A stretch of DNA of 30,329 nt from a virus: the IMG/VR virus record IMGVR_UViG_3300040808_000290, positions 1-30,329 of that record; one strand, given 5' to 3'. Positions 1 to 9,098 of this stretch are shown piece by piece. Positions within the stretch are counted from its first letter, which is position 1. Each line of letters begins with the position of its first letter. The position numbers were made by a program, and so were the translations under genes. A model generated the notes under the pieces. It worked only from the letters and a program-made list of their open reading frames with translations. It was not told where the DNA came from and searched no databases.

Positions 1-448
1 AGGTTAGAGTGTAGCCGCTAGAATCACCCATAGCAGCACCTCTTGTGATGTTTCCTGCTGTTAGATCCATACCGAATTCTGCACCTGCTAGGAATATGTT
101 TCCGTTGTTATCCTCTACAAATACCTTTGGTCGGTTCGTTGCAATAAATTTGATCTCTTTATGACTTTTAGGAGTCAACTTTTTTAGATTCAATGTGAGT
201 ACCTGCTCATAGAAGGTAGTTCCATTTTCTCGTGATGAAGTGATAGTTTCATTGAAGTCACTTGTTCCACGAAGTTCATATTTAAACGTCTCGGGAGTAC
301 CTGCTATTGCTGAAACTTCTCCATCCGTACCACCAAAAGTGATTTGATCAAATGAAAATGCGTCAAAGTTAGATAGGTAGACCGCCTGTAATCCACCCAC
401 TACATCCTTACAAGGCTCTAGACGTCCTGCTGCAATTTGACATGCCAT
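1..448 (-). CDS. Tail tube (major tail) protein, 3' end beyond left edge
   Basis: The reading frame opens with ATG at 448 and stays open to the left edge, giving 149 visible codons; the C-terminus is outside the window. The protein starts MACQIAAGRLEPCKDVVGGL and continues with a beta-rich sequence including ELRGTSDFNETITSSRENGT, LTLNLKKLTP and VEDNNGNIFLAGAEFG. This pattern resembles the tail tube proteins of flavobacterial siphophages, which polymerise into the tube around the tape measure. The family assignment is from memory of such proteins, not a search. It follows the capsid gene and is separated from it by a strong terminator hairpin. A minor capsid or decoration role is the main alternative. 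Confidence 0.7.
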   Translation of the reverse strand, partial: MACQIAAGRLEPCKDVVGGLQAVYLSNFDAFSFDQITFGGTDGEVSAIAGTPETFKYELRGTSDFNETITSSRENGTTFYEQVLTLNLKKLTPKSHKEIKFIATNRPKVFVEDNNGNIFLAGAEFGMDLTAGNITRGAAMGDSSGYTLT

Positions 449-462
449 AGTTATTTCTTATT

Positions 463-496
463 AAAAAAGGGCAAGCAAGCATCTGCCTACCTGCCC
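463..496 (-). terminator. Intrinsic terminator after the capsid gene
   Basis: Read on the minus strand, GGGCAGGTAGGC pairs with GCTTGCTTGCCC around an AGAT loop (496 down to 469), a 12-bp stem with a few G-U pairs, directly followed by six T residues (468-463). It lies 24 bp after the capsid stop codon and before the tail tube start. It probably reduces read-through from the highly expressed capsid gene. Confidence 0.8.
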
Positions 497-519
497 TCTT
501 GATTAAACCTCAATCAATC

Positions 520-1449
520 TTATGCGTGATACAATACCACGTCACCTGCAATACCAATCTGTACACCTGCTGTGTATCTCATGATCACACGAACATTTTG
601 ACTTCCGTCGACCTCGCTCATGTCAATGACCTTAACCTCATTGTGATCGCTCAACAAACCTGTTCCAAAGAATAGGTTATCACGATATGTTGCTACAGCA
701 GTATTATCTGCCAATCCATTAGCAACAAAGATCTTTACACCATCAAATGATAGTTCGCCTCCGTTGTACCATTGAGTACCTTGTGCGTTTGTACCATTAG
801 CCCCTAGATTAGAAGCAAATCCACCTAAAGCACGAACATACGCTCTTGCTATGTTTTGTGATACATAAAGGAACATGTCCTCACGTCCGTACAAAGTTGA
901 TGGGATAGCGTCTACAATAGATCCTAATTTTGCGATCACATTTGTAGAGTCTACTGCTGCGTGTCCTGAAACGTCAATTACGTCACTATCAGCAAGAGCC
1001 AAAGTAACTAAGCCGTCAAATTCACCTGAGTTAGAGTTAATACCTTCCCAAATAGTCTGCTCAGTTTTTTGAGCGACCTTTGCAGCAACGTGTGCTAAGA
1101 GGAAGTCGCTAAACTTAGGAGGCAAAGAGTCGTATGCGCTAAAGCCCATTTGCTCTGCTTCCCAATCGGAACGAAAATCCTTTTTACATAATTCCAAATT
1201 CACTTGGAATTCTTCAGGTTGCAAGATACGTTCTGCTAAAGTGATCGTAGAAGTATCTGCGAAATCACATGAAGCGTTAGAAACGATTGCGTCTGTACTT
1301 AGAGTCTTTACGACCTCTTTGTACTTTACGTTTGGCTTGATAAGGACACCGCCCTTGTCAAGAGTGTTCGCAGAAAGCAATGCAGCAGAAATGTACTGAC
1401 CTGCAAATTGACCTTCATACGTTGTAGTGATGCTAGTTGTTGTAGCCAT
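520..1449 (-). CDS. Major capsid protein (HK97-fold candidate)
   Basis: A 309-residue protein starting MATTTSITTTYEGQ. It builds the icosahedral head shell. Supporting features are the length, the position directly after a protease and a coiled-coil scaffold candidate, and a C-terminal half typical of HK97-like capsid proteins of Bacteroidetes phages: LYVSQNIARAYVRAL, an FDGVKIFVANGLAD segment, NLFFGTGLLSDHNEVKVIDM and a terminal beta strand VRVIMRYTAGVQIGIAGDVV. The pattern of a loop fixed by FFGTGL followed by an acidic strand is common in these proteins. No cleaved delta domain is obvious at the N-terminus; the separate upstream protein may act as scaffold. The assignment rests on context and remembered family patterns. 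Confidence 0.85.
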   Translation of the reverse strand: MATTTSITTTYEGQFAGQYISAALLSANTLDKGGVLIKPNVKYKEVVKTLSTDAIVSNASCDFADTSTITLAERILQPEEFQVNLELCKKDFRSDWEAEQMGFSAYDSLPPKFSDFLLAHVAAKVAQKTEQTIWEGINSNSGEFDGLVTLALADSDVIDVSGHAAVDSTNVIAKLGSIVDAIPSTLYGREDMFLYVSQNIARAYVRALGGFASNLGANGTNAQGTQWYNGGELSFDGVKIFVANGLADNTAVATYRDNLFFGTGLLSDHNEVKVIDMSEVDGSQNVRVIMRYTAGVQIGIAGDVVLYHA

Positions 1450-1472
1450 GACTTATGTATTTTTTTTTTAAA

Positions 1473-1883
1473 TTAAGTTGATGCGTCTATACCACCTGCT
1501 GCTTCTGCCACGCCACTTACAAGATAATTGCTTCCATCACAATATACCTCAACATAATCTCCAATAGTTTCAGCAGGTAACTTGAAACGTACATATGTTT
1601 GTGACGCTATAGGTACAGCAGTTCCATCTACAATTACTGAACCTTCAAATTTAGTAGCTGTTGGTGATACGATTCTCATATTGCTAGTGGCAAAATTTGC
1701 TCCTACCTGAAAACGAAATCTAAGTCCGTCTTTTAAAGCAGGTAGAGTAACGTCAAATCCTGTCGCAGCATTCAAGACGTAGTTTGTGTTATTATCTTGC
1801 TCGGTCAATGTTGTAGCTGCAGTCAAGATCTCCGATTTAAGAGCAGGCATGCTACCTGCGTGTGTCAATGTTCTTTGAGCCAT
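1473..1883 (-). CDS. Small structural protein, possible head decoration
   Basis: A 136-residue protein between the scaffold candidate and the capsid gene. It is predicted to be mostly beta: NTNYVLNAATGFDVTLPAL, GLRFRFQVGANF and VRFKLPAETIGDYVEVYCDG. Proteins with this look (a smooth beta sandwich with a phrase such as ATGFDVTLPAL) often occur as decoration or fibre-like head proteins in phages. There are no catalytic motifs, no signal peptide and no membrane segment. The start is the only ATG with good spacing after the upstream stop. The function is inferred from position only. Confidence 0.6.
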   Translation of the reverse strand: MAQRTLTHAGSMPALKSEILTAATTLTEQDNNTNYVLNAATGFDVTLPALKDGLRFRFQVGANFATSNMRIVSPTATKFEGSVIVDGTAVPIASQTYVRFKLPAETIGDYVEVYCDGSNYLVSGVAEAAGGIDAST

Positions 1884-1885
1884 TT

Positions 1886-2536
1886 TTAGTTAATTTTAGA
1901 AATTCTTTCAAATACTCTTTGAGCAGTAGTCATAGGACCATTCTTGCCTAGTCGTACTTGTGATTTAGCCTCTACATTGCCTTCAGGGCTGTGTGATATG
2001 CCTTTAGAAGCAGGTTCTTCTGCTAACTTAGCCTGTACCTCTTCGAGATCTTTTTCTGCCGCTGATAGCTGTAATTCTGCTTGCTCTTTTTGTGATGCTA
2101 GATTAGCAAGTTCTTCCTTCATGCTAGTAAATTCACTTCTTAGGCTTTCCATTTCAGCAAAGAAAGTTTCACGAGAAATGGTTTCGCTTTCGAGAACCTT
2201 CTTAGGCTCCATAACCTTTTCTTCGGCTTCCACCTCTACGGGTTCTTCAACAGCCTCTTCCTCTTTCTCTTCGGCTTCCTCTATCATATCTTTGATTACA
2301 CCGATATCATCGACTACCATGATCTTGCCGTCCTCCATTTTGTAAGAGCCTTCAGGCATAGCCATTTTCTCTTTATCCTCGGTGACTACAAATACAGATT
2401 GACCTGATTTGAATTCTTGGGCTTCAACCATAGTGCCGTCCTCTAACTTTTCTTCCGCTAGAGTTACCTCTACAGCCGCTTTCTCGTTCATACCAAGAGC
2501 GACCATAATCTTGTTTAATGTAGTTTGTGCATTCAT
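1886..2536 (-). CDS. Scaffold protein candidate, acidic coiled coil
   Basis: A 216-residue protein with three parts: an N-terminal beta region (residues 1-80) containing GQSVFVVTEDKEKMAMPEGS; a very acidic Glu/Val-rich linker (about 85-120); and a long helical region (about 120-180) with heptad-like ETFFAEMESLRSEFTSMKEE and AELQLSAAEKDLEEVQAKL. The C-terminus is basic (TTAQRVFERISKIN), as in many scaffold proteins that contact the capsid protein by a basic helix-turn-helix tail. Its position between the XkdF-like protease and the capsid gene agrees. It carries no catalytic motif. I infer an internal scaffold that the protease would degrade during head maturation. Confidence 0.65.
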   Translation of the reverse strand: MNAQTTLNKIMVALGMNEKAAVEVTLAEEKLEDGTMVEAQEFKSGQSVFVVTEDKEKMAMPEGSYKMEDGKIMVVDDIGVIKDMIEEAEEKEEEAVEEPVEVEAEEKVMEPKKVLESETISRETFFAEMESLRSEFTSMKEELANLASQKEQAELQLSAAEKDLEEVQAKLAEEPASKGISHSPEGNVEAKSQVRLGKNGPMTTAQRVFERISKIN

Positions 2537-2572
2537 ATCAATAAAACTATCTAGTTTTTCTTTGTCGTATTT

Positions 2573-3487
2573 TTACTCTTCGAGTTGACCTAGTTCCCGT
2601 AATTTGTTTCTTGACCACCCTAGAGCAGCCTTGCCTCCCCATAGTAGATATGAGATAGTTCCACAGGCTTGAGTGTCGCTTGGATCATAGTCCTCTTCTG
2701 CCCTACTTAGATAGCTATACATGCGCTTAATCGTGGACACGCTCAAAGGCTTGCCCTGTGAGATTTGCTGCGCTCTTATCTTCCCCGTTTGGGTGGCGCA
2801 CTTGTTGTTGACTTTCTCGTTTAGAGCAATACCTCGCTTCGCGTTGTTGCGAATACCTTGACCATAGTCAGCATAGCTTTCAAAGTCCTCGCGTATGATC
2901 TTACGAACTGCCTCTAGCTTACTTTCTATTTCATAGTTTCTCTTCTTTTCCTCTTCTTCTTGCTCTCTACGTTTACGATCAATAAACCAACCTTCTATGG
3001 AAAAACCTTTCACAGCACCCGTCTTGACGTACTCCTTCCATACCTCTTCGTTTTCTACCTTCATAGTGACCATCCATGTACCCTCTACAGGATTAAGTCC
3101 GTATAACGCGCTCTTATCGCGTGCAGGATCTTCGACTATCCATGATTCTACTACACTAAGACCTTCTAGCTTGGCTTCGTGTTCTAGTGTGGTCTTGTTT
3201 TGATTGCCCTTCTGTAAGAATAGTTCTGCTGCTCTACGGATAGTGGCTTTGCTAAAATAAACGTAGTATTCCTTATCATCATCTAGCCTGTAGATTGGCT
3301 TATTAGGAATCAATGCTGCACCTATCAATATGCGCTTGTCTTGATCTACCTCTGCAAACTTGACTTGTTGTTGATCCTTAAGTGCTACAAAGTCACTTTC
3401 TATTGCAGGATGCTCTACTATTGAAATGGCATCTATACCATTCAATACAGCGTCCTCGTCTAAAATTAGTTCTACTATATCTACCAT
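2573..3487 (-). CDS. XkdF-like prohead protease with C-terminal extension
   Basis: 304 residues. The first 170 residues match the XkdF-like putative serine protease pattern (Peptidase_S78_2 type): RILIGAALIPNKPIYR (52-67), YYVYFSKATIRRAAELF (74-90), NKTTLEHEAKL (97-107, candidate catalytic His103), VESWIVEDPARDKSALYG (113-130) and VKGFSIEGWF (159-168, candidate nucleophile Ser163). Such proteases process scaffold and capsid proteins in the prohead. Residues about 172-195 are a charged helix. The C-terminal 100 residues form a second unit with RGIALNEKV, KCATQTGKIRAQQ, MYSYLSRAEEDY and ACGTISYLLWGGKAALGW, a segment I recall in Bacteroidetes phage head proteins but whose role I do not know. The scaffold and capsid genes follow. 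Confidence 0.85.
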   Translation of the reverse strand: MVDIVELILDEDAVLNGIDAISIVEHPAIESDFVALKDQQQVKFAEVDQDKRILIGAALIPNKPIYRLDDDKEYYVYFSKATIRRAAELFLQKGNQNKTTLEHEAKLEGLSVVESWIVEDPARDKSALYGLNPVEGTWMVTMKVENEEVWKEYVKTGAVKGFSIEGWFIDRKRREQEEEEKKRNYEIESKLEAVRKIIREDFESYADYGQGIRNNAKRGIALNEKVNNKCATQTGKIRAQQISQGKPLSVSTIKRMYSYLSRAEEDYDPSDTQACGTISYLLWGGKAALGWSRNKLRELGQLEE

Positions 3488-3501
3488 ACTATTATAACGT
3501 G

Positions 3502-5184
3502 TTATCCTGCCAATGTCGCGTTTTGAGTAACGTGTCGATCTAATGAGGCGTTGCTGTTGATGTCCCCTTGTGTGACGTATGCTCTTTGCGGCTCTTGACT
3601 TTGGTTAAACAATGATCCTATTTGTGTTTGTTCCGTACCTCCTATTAGACTTATGCTTGGACCACTTGCTGCCTGTGGACGAGGTGCAGATCCACCTACT
3701 ACTCCTGTGCTATTAAATTTAGTAGTCGCGATCTTACGCACATTTGCAAATCCTGCTATACCTGCGATCACAGAGTTTGCCAAACGCAACGGGAAAGGAA
3801 GTAAAGCATCACCACCTTTAGCAGCCATAGCATCTGTGATAGCTTGGTAGGTACTCATGAGTGTCTGTGCAATCTGTACTTGCTTCTGTATTGCAAAGGC
3901 TCTACGCTGTGTTTTTTCGCTGTCCCCTGCAAAGGCTTGTGCTAGACTTGCTATAGCAGCAAGACTACCTGCTATGATGTTCTTACGAGCGTCTTGTGTA
4001 GCTTGCTCCATAGCTTCTGCCTGCGCGTCTGCTTTGGCTTTCGCTTCTAGCTTCTTCTTCTCTAGTTCCTGCGCGTCCTTAAGTTCTTGCGCCTCGCGCT
4101 CCTTACGCTTGGCTTCTGCTTCGGCTTCTAGGGCATCTATTGCGGCTTGTTCTTCAGCCTTAAATCCTACGATCTGTGCCGTTGTTTCTTTTTGCCTGTT
4201 CAGTTTGTTTGTTTCTAGCTGTATGAGTTCGGCTTTGAGTTGTGCTTCTTCCTCTAAATCCTCTTTGGTAGACTTACCAAGTGCGTTCTCTGCTATCTTC
4301 GCTTGTAGGCGTAATTGAGCAGCAGCAATCTCTTTGTTGGTTATTTCTTCTTCTAGAGCAGCAGCCTGTTCTGTGAAGGCTATACGCTCCTGTAATGTAA
4401 AGTTCTCCTTATCTATGGCTTTCTCCATTAGTTCAGCACGATCACGTTCGGCTTCTGCACGTTGTACGATAAGATCACGTTGCATTTTTTCTGCCTTTGC
4501 GCGTTGGTCTGCTATTTTTGCAGCAGCCTTGCTTTCTTTTTGGATTTCCTTTATTAAACCTTGTGCTGCTTTGGTAGCACCTACTAGCCTTTCTGTTGTA
4601 TTCTCTACTCCTAAGACTATCTTGCCCACAGCATCTGTAGCAACCTTTCCTGCTTCCTTAAATTGACCTGAAAATAACAAATTGACTGCCTTACCAAGTT
4701 TAGGGACTAATTCAAGTAAACCCGTAAATCTGTTTACTACTTGATTCTTAAGTAAGTTTACAAAGCTCATGAGAGCCTCCTTAGGATTTTCAAATGCACC
4801 TATTATCGCTTCGCCTAAATTGGCTATTCTGTCCATAACAACGCCTGTCACAGAACCTATCACGCCCATCAACTTAGCAAACTTGTTCTGCCCTTCTTCG
4901 CTTCTTGTGAAAGCAGCAGCTAATGAACCAATAAGCACGACTAAAGCACCTAGACCTGTGGCTATGATCGCGCCTCTAAGCGTTTTAAAACCTTTTATTA
5001 CACCCTTGACGCTCTGTAAACCACTTTTGAAACCCGACACCATGCCACCTGTGGCTTTATCTGCAGCATCTGTGACCCCATCAAGTTCAACCTTAGTATC
5101 CTTAATGTCCTCCTTTAACTTTTTTGCGCTTTTTTCTGCGTCTTTGGTGTCGAACTTGCCTTTTATATATACTTCTTCCGCCAT
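3502..5184 (-). CDS. Tape measure protein (short)
   Basis: 560 residues beginning MAEEVYIKGKFDTKDAEKSA. Residues 1-60 are charged helices; about 65-95 form a Gly/Ala-rich hydrophobic stretch (GAIIATGLGALVVLIGSLAA), as in tape measure proteins; residues 200-400 are an extreme Ala/Glu/Lys coiled coil; then a second hydrophobic segment (NIIAGSLAAIASLAQAFAG) and a Gly/Ser-rich tail. The protein would set tail length and line the tube. It is short for the family, implying a short tail if it is the only one. The neighbours are tail proteins upstream and the head protease downstream. The start ATG overlaps the small upstream gene by 22 bp. Confidence 0.85.
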   Translation of the reverse strand: MAEEVYIKGKFDTKDAEKSAKKLKEDIKDTKVELDGVTDAADKATGGMVSGFKSGLQSVKGVIKGFKTLRGAIIATGLGALVVLIGSLAAAFTRSEEGQNKFAKLMGVIGSVTGVVMDRIANLGEAIIGAFENPKEALMSFVNLLKNQVVNRFTGLLELVPKLGKAVNLLFSGQFKEAGKVATDAVGKIVLGVENTTERLVGATKAAQGLIKEIQKESKAAAKIADQRAKAEKMQRDLIVQRAEAERDRAELMEKAIDKENFTLQERIAFTEQAAALEEEITNKEIAAAQLRLQAKIAENALGKSTKEDLEEEAQLKAELIQLETNKLNRQKETTAQIVGFKAEEQAAIDALEAEAEAKRKEREAQELKDAQELEKKKLEAKAKADAQAEAMEQATQDARKNIIAGSLAAIASLAQAFAGDSEKTQRRAFAIQKQVQIAQTLMSTYQAITDAMAAKGGDALLPFPLRLANSVIAGIAGFANVRKIATTKFNSTGVVGGSAPRPQAASGPSISLIGGTEQTQIGSLFNQSQEPQRAYVTQGDINSNASLDRHVTQNATLAG

Positions 5185-5321
5185 TTGGCTATCCTTTTAA
5201 TTTGGTTTATGCCTTGTTTCCAAGACGTTATTCTTTCGTATTTCCCTTTGGCTATCTCTACCCTTTCGCTGACGTTGTAGAAGTCATTGACAGCCAACAT
5301 GTCTAGTACCTTTGTGATCAT
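5163..5321 (-). CDS. Small basic protein between tail gene and tape measure
   Basis: A 52-residue frame starting ATG at 5321, overlapping the stop of the upstream 879-residue gene in an ATGA, and ending TAA at 5163 inside the start of the tape measure gene (22 bp overlap). Both overlaps match the style of this genome and support translation. The product is basic and helical (VNDFYNVSERVEIAKGKYER, then lysines and arginines near the end). I do not recognise a family. Position suggests a tail assembly role or a coupling peptide. Confidence 0.65.
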   Translation of the reverse strand: MITKVLDMLAVNDFYNVSERVEIAKGKYERITSWKQGINQIKRIAKWRKKYI

Positions 5322-7957
5322 ATGATATATGCGCTTAGATTAGCAGTAACGTCATAATTTGTGCTTTCTGTTCCTGACGGCTTCTTTATAGCTATCTTAA
5401 TTAGACCACCTGCAACAACGGGTGTAATCGTAGTCAATGTGATGCTGTTAGCGTTGTCACTAGAAATTTCCTTTATAGCCACCCCGTTCAACAAGATTGC
5501 AATGTCTAAAGGATCTGCGCCACTACTATGGTGATAATTAAGATCTGCAATGATCTGCACAAATTGAGTCGCTGTAGGGCTTATTGTGCCGTCCTCTTCT
5601 ACAGGTGTCAAGCCCGTTCCTATTTGAGTGGTCAATCCGTCGGTGTATGAATCTACATCTGTATAGGACGTGGTTACAGCAATCGTAGTTAGCACCTTGT
5701 TCATTTCGCAGTATATAGGACCATTAGTAGCAATAAGTCCATTGACAGCAGTATAGGAGAAGTTGCTCTTACCTCCTGCTCCTACCAAAGTTGGTAGACC
5801 TGTCTGCACATAGTGTGTAGAGCGAATAGTGATCGTATTGTTTAATAGAAGTTGCGTCCTAGTAGGAAAGGCTAAGTTCTCGCTAGCAGGCGTGATGTAT
5901 GTTGTTGGAAGCGTCACTACTCCTGCGCTGCTTGTCGTGGGACTTGTTATTGTCACAGGGGTATAAGTAAATAGTTCTAGTTGCGCTTCACTTGTATTGA
6001 TGTTGTACTTGATGCTCTCAATCTTGTAGTAAAAGTCACCTATCCTTATGGTATTGGCTAGATCTAAATTAAGCCACTCACCAACAGGAATAAATGCCTT
6101 GATAGCAATTCTACGACTGCTCGTAGCAAACAGCCTTGCTATATGACGTTCCCAATAGGTTTTGTACAGGGTGTCTGTAGGTACTTGTTCCCCTAAGTTT
6201 TGCTCTAGACTAAAAGCTAGACTATACCCGTCTGTTGCTGCTTCCTTTTGCATAGTGCCTGCATACGGATAGCTAGTTCTTAAACTGCCTGCTGCATAAT
6301 AGCTGTCGCTTGAGTTTACCTCTGTAGCGTCCATAAAAAACAAGACCATATCATTACATGCAGGTGCTAGTGAGTCGTCTAGCAAGATTGGTACAGGTAG
6401 ATCAGTTACGTCAATAGTCTTGTAATCTTTGTTCACCTTGTTCAACCTTTGTGGAGGCACAATACTGAACGGGCTTTTGATCTCTAATGGCGCATCAGGA
6501 AAGTCTACATCAGGATTATATGACATGCTTCCAAAGTGTCTTTGGTTTTTGTCAAAGAATGCCTTACTAGCCATGTCTTTCATTTCCTTAAATGCAAACG
6601 ATATCTTACGGGGTATCTTAACCTTTTTGTGAGTGATCGTGCTTATATCTACATACTCTGTCCAATCCTGTGTACTGCCTCCGTCGTACCATGTGTCAAC
6701 GTTCTTTATAGCGTAGTTCACCCCTGTTATGTCCTCGCGGTATAAAACAGCGTTGAATGTGCTTAAAACACCTTGTATAAAGTCTGTAATCTTAACGGGA
6801 GGCATAATGTCTGCCATGATTATAGTCCTGCCTCCCCTGCTGTATGGTGATTCTGTACAAGCAAAAGTGATGCTGTCTGCAGTAAAGGAATCTTGGGCAG
6901 CTATTTGTATAGTCACTTTGTCCCCTGCTTGCAGGTTTAACATAAAAGTGTCGGAAAAACTTGACAAATCTCTAGTCTTTTGTATCTCGTGAACTTTGGT
7001 GTTGTTGACAAAGGCACAAACTAGATATTTTGCTGTAGAAAAACTTGGTCTTGCTGTTAGATCAAATGCAAAGCTAAATGTATATCTACCACTTATAGGC
7101 GCGGTGTATATTCCTGTCGTGTGGTCAAAGTTTCCATTTGGATCACTACCTTCTGTGGTATAGGTCTGTATTACAAATCTATTTTCACTTAGTGTCGCAG
7201 GCTGTGAGGTGGCACTTGCTGTGAAGTTGTTATTGGTCTTAATAGCAGGATCATGCAAATAGCCTGCTTTCTCTACAGGCATCATAAATAGATCATCGAA
7301 GTACCCATCACTAAATAGGTTTGTGCCGTTCAATGTGTATCCTGCGTGAGTTATACATGCAGCAAAGAGTGTCTTTAGTTTGATGGCAGGTCTAAGATCA
7401 TCTATTGCAAAGCCCCTTCCTGAAATGGCTATATTGTGAGGTATGTCTACATCAGTATCCCCATACATAACACCTTCATAATGATCCCATAGTGGGTACT
7501 TTATGACACCGCTGAACAGGTTGTCCGTCCATGAGTTGGCTACATTGGTTTGATTGAGCGTATGATCATAGGCACTAAGGTCTAAGTCTTTGAGCGTATC
7601 TTCCCCAAATGCGCTTGCTAGAGACTTTATATCACCATAGAATACTATGCTATAGTCATGCGGTTGATTGTCCTTGAAACTTACTCCTAGCAATTCTATA
7701 ACGCCTTCAAATAGCTGTAGCCCATGCACCTCTATTTTTGCATCTACTTTGACATGTGCATTGTATCCACCTACTATAGAAATATCATAGTAGTGATTAA
7801 ATATGCTGTTGTTATGATCGGAAGCAGGTATAGTGAATGATTGTGTGAAATCACTCTTTGCCGCAACCTCTTGAACTGACTTAACCTGCTTGGTCAAGGT
7901 TACGTTCTCGTCTTGGAATAGTTCTACCTGTGATGTACCTACGAATAGACTAAGCAT
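5318..7957 (-). CDS. Large tail protein, minor tail / baseplate-like
   Basis: 879 residues from ATG at 7957, which overlaps the upstream TGA as TGATG; an in-frame TTG one codon earlier is unlikely to be used. The first 120 residues contain SLFVGTSQVELFQDENVTLT, KSDFTQSFTIPASDHN and IELLGVSF, a pattern I associate with proteins at the distal tail or baseplate of flavobacterial siphophages. The middle (about 270-330) has a beta-sandwich look (TGIYTAPISGRYTFSFAFDL), resembling C1q/TNF-like trimerisation or receptor-binding domains, and the C-terminal 130 residues are again beta-rich. The size and the place just before the tape measure gene fit a hub or tip protein. No enzymatic motif was seen. 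Confidence 0.65.
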   Translation of the reverse strand: MLSLFVGTSQVELFQDENVTLTKQVKSVQEVAAKSDFTQSFTIPASDHNNSIFNHYYDISIVGGYNAHVKVDAKIEVHGLQLFEGVIELLGVSFKDNQPHDYSIVFYGDIKSLASAFGEDTLKDLDLSAYDHTLNQTNVANSWTDNLFSGVIKYPLWDHYEGVMYGDTDVDIPHNIAISGRGFAIDDLRPAIKLKTLFAACITHAGYTLNGTNLFSDGYFDDLFMMPVEKAGYLHDPAIKTNNNFTASATSQPATLSENRFVIQTYTTEGSDPNGNFDHTTGIYTAPISGRYTFSFAFDLTARPSFSTAKYLVCAFVNNTKVHEIQKTRDLSSFSDTFMLNLQAGDKVTIQIAAQDSFTADSITFACTESPYSRGGRTIIMADIMPPVKITDFIQGVLSTFNAVLYREDITGVNYAIKNVDTWYDGGSTQDWTEYVDISTITHKKVKIPRKISFAFKEMKDMASKAFFDKNQRHFGSMSYNPDVDFPDAPLEIKSPFSIVPPQRLNKVNKDYKTIDVTDLPVPILLDDSLAPACNDMVLFFMDATEVNSSDSYYAAGSLRTSYPYAGTMQKEAATDGYSLAFSLEQNLGEQVPTDTLYKTYWERHIARLFATSSRRIAIKAFIPVGEWLNLDLANTIRIGDFYYKIESIKYNINTSEAQLELFTYTPVTITSPTTSSAGVVTLPTTYITPASENLAFPTRTQLLLNNTITIRSTHYVQTGLPTLVGAGGKSNFSYTAVNGLIATNGPIYCEMNKVLTTIAVTTSYTDVDSYTDGLTTQIGTGLTPVEEDGTISPTATQFVQIIADLNYHHSSGADPLDIAILLNGVAIKEISSDNANSITLTTITPVVAGGLIKIAIKKPSGTESTNYDVTANLSAYII

Positions 7958-9096
7958 CAATACACGTTGTTTTTCACATGACCTGTCTCTTTCACAGATA
8001 TAGTGTAGTTCATAACTTTTTGATTTACGCCTTTCTGTAGCAGTTGGCTGTTGCTCATGATCTCTACTCCTATAAAATTGGATTGATCATATAATATGAC
8101 TTGATCACTAAGCAGCAGTTCACGAATACGCACGTCCTCGCTTTCGTCTACATATCCTGTGTTTAAGACGTGGCTCATGTATCCGTTGCTGTTGTAGCCT
8201 ATCTTTTGACCATTCTCACTATCATAGCTTACTGCTGTGCTGACATCACCATAAGACAGGGTGTTGTTCTTATACATAGTTCTAGAGGCTTCTAGCGTAT
8301 TGCTGCTTGCCTTAAAGAACGTCATGTAATCCCACATACCCATGCTGTTAATGTAGATCAACTGCACAGGATCATAGCGTTCCTCGCATAGTATTTCTAG
8401 ATACGCGGTATGAACTACAACGCTGCTCAATGAGTATGTCAACGTAAATTCACCTGTTGTATTGATGCCGTATCCACTAAACTTGTTAGGTGATACGTTC
8501 AAGATCCTGACCTGCTGTCTGCTGTTTGTGTTTGTAGTGAATGTGAACGTCTTAGTGTTTGAGTCACTATCTGTTATGACTAACGTATCAGCAATGGTAG
8601 TGAATAGTGGTATGCTGAGTTTGCCTGTGCTGTGAATCTTTAGTTTGTTTTGTCTTGGAAAGCCTGTAAGCGTGCTATTGATTGCGCCATCTTTGAATAG
8701 GCTATATCCTAGAGTGGCTAAGACTATATTTCCTGTGACTGCTGTGTCACTTCCTGCCGTCCATGAGGCACTAGCTTTGCCTTCTACCCAATAGACATCA
8801 TCTTCACTATTCTTATTTCCTACAGAAACATCTGTAACCTCGGAAGCAGCAGTCAATTTAAGATACTCTTTAACCAACCTAGATACATCAAATACAGCCT
8901 TTCCTGCGCTGTTCGGTTGTTTCTGTAGAGTATATGTCGCATCTGTAGGCTTAGTTCCTGTAGTTCCTTTCCAAATGCGTACCTCTAGTTGGTATTTGTG
9001 TCCTGCCTCTCCATTGTCTGCAGAATGCAGGTCAAAGATCATAGGGCTGTTAGCCAATGATATTGCAGGAGGTTGTGCTACTATAGTGAGTGCCAT
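7957..9096 (-). CDS. Tail protein of unknown function
   Basis: 379 residues starting MALTIVAQPPAISLANSPMI. The N-terminal 100 residues look like an immunoglobulin-like or fibronectin-like sandwich (HKYQLEVRIWKGT, AVFDVSRLVKEYL). The middle region contains NTKTFTFTTNTNSRQQVRIL, EERYDPVQLIYINSMGMWDY and a final beta section ending in YTISVKETGHVKNNVY. The phrase LIYINSMGMWDY is one I recall from tail proteins of Bacteroidetes phages. It overlaps the next gene by one base (TGATG), and I infer that the two proteins act together in the tail tip. No catalytic residues are evident. Confidence 0.6.
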   Translation of the reverse strand: MALTIVAQPPAISLANSPMIFDLHSADNGEAGHKYQLEVRIWKGTTGTKPTDATYTLQKQPNSAGKAVFDVSRLVKEYLKLTAASEVTDVSVGNKNSEDDVYWVEGKASASWTAGSDTAVTGNIVLATLGYSLFKDGAINSTLTGFPRQNKLKIHSTGKLSIPLFTTIADTLVITDSDSNTKTFTFTTNTNSRQQVRILNVSPNKFSGYGINTTGEFTLTYSLSSVVVHTAYLEILCEERYDPVQLIYINSMGMWDYMTFFKASSNTLEASRTMYKNNTLSYGDVSTAVSYDSENGQKIGYNSNGYMSHVLNTGYVDESEDVRIRELLLSDQVILYDQSNFIGVEIMSNSQLLQKGVNQKVMNYTISVKETGHVKNNVY

Positions 9097-9098
9097 GA

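Noticed and set aside
3857-4666. Plus-strand open frames opposite the tape measure gene.
   Set aside because: They are Cys/Ser/Ala-rich shadows of the Ala/Glu/Lys coiled coil on the other strand and have no start context or neighbours.
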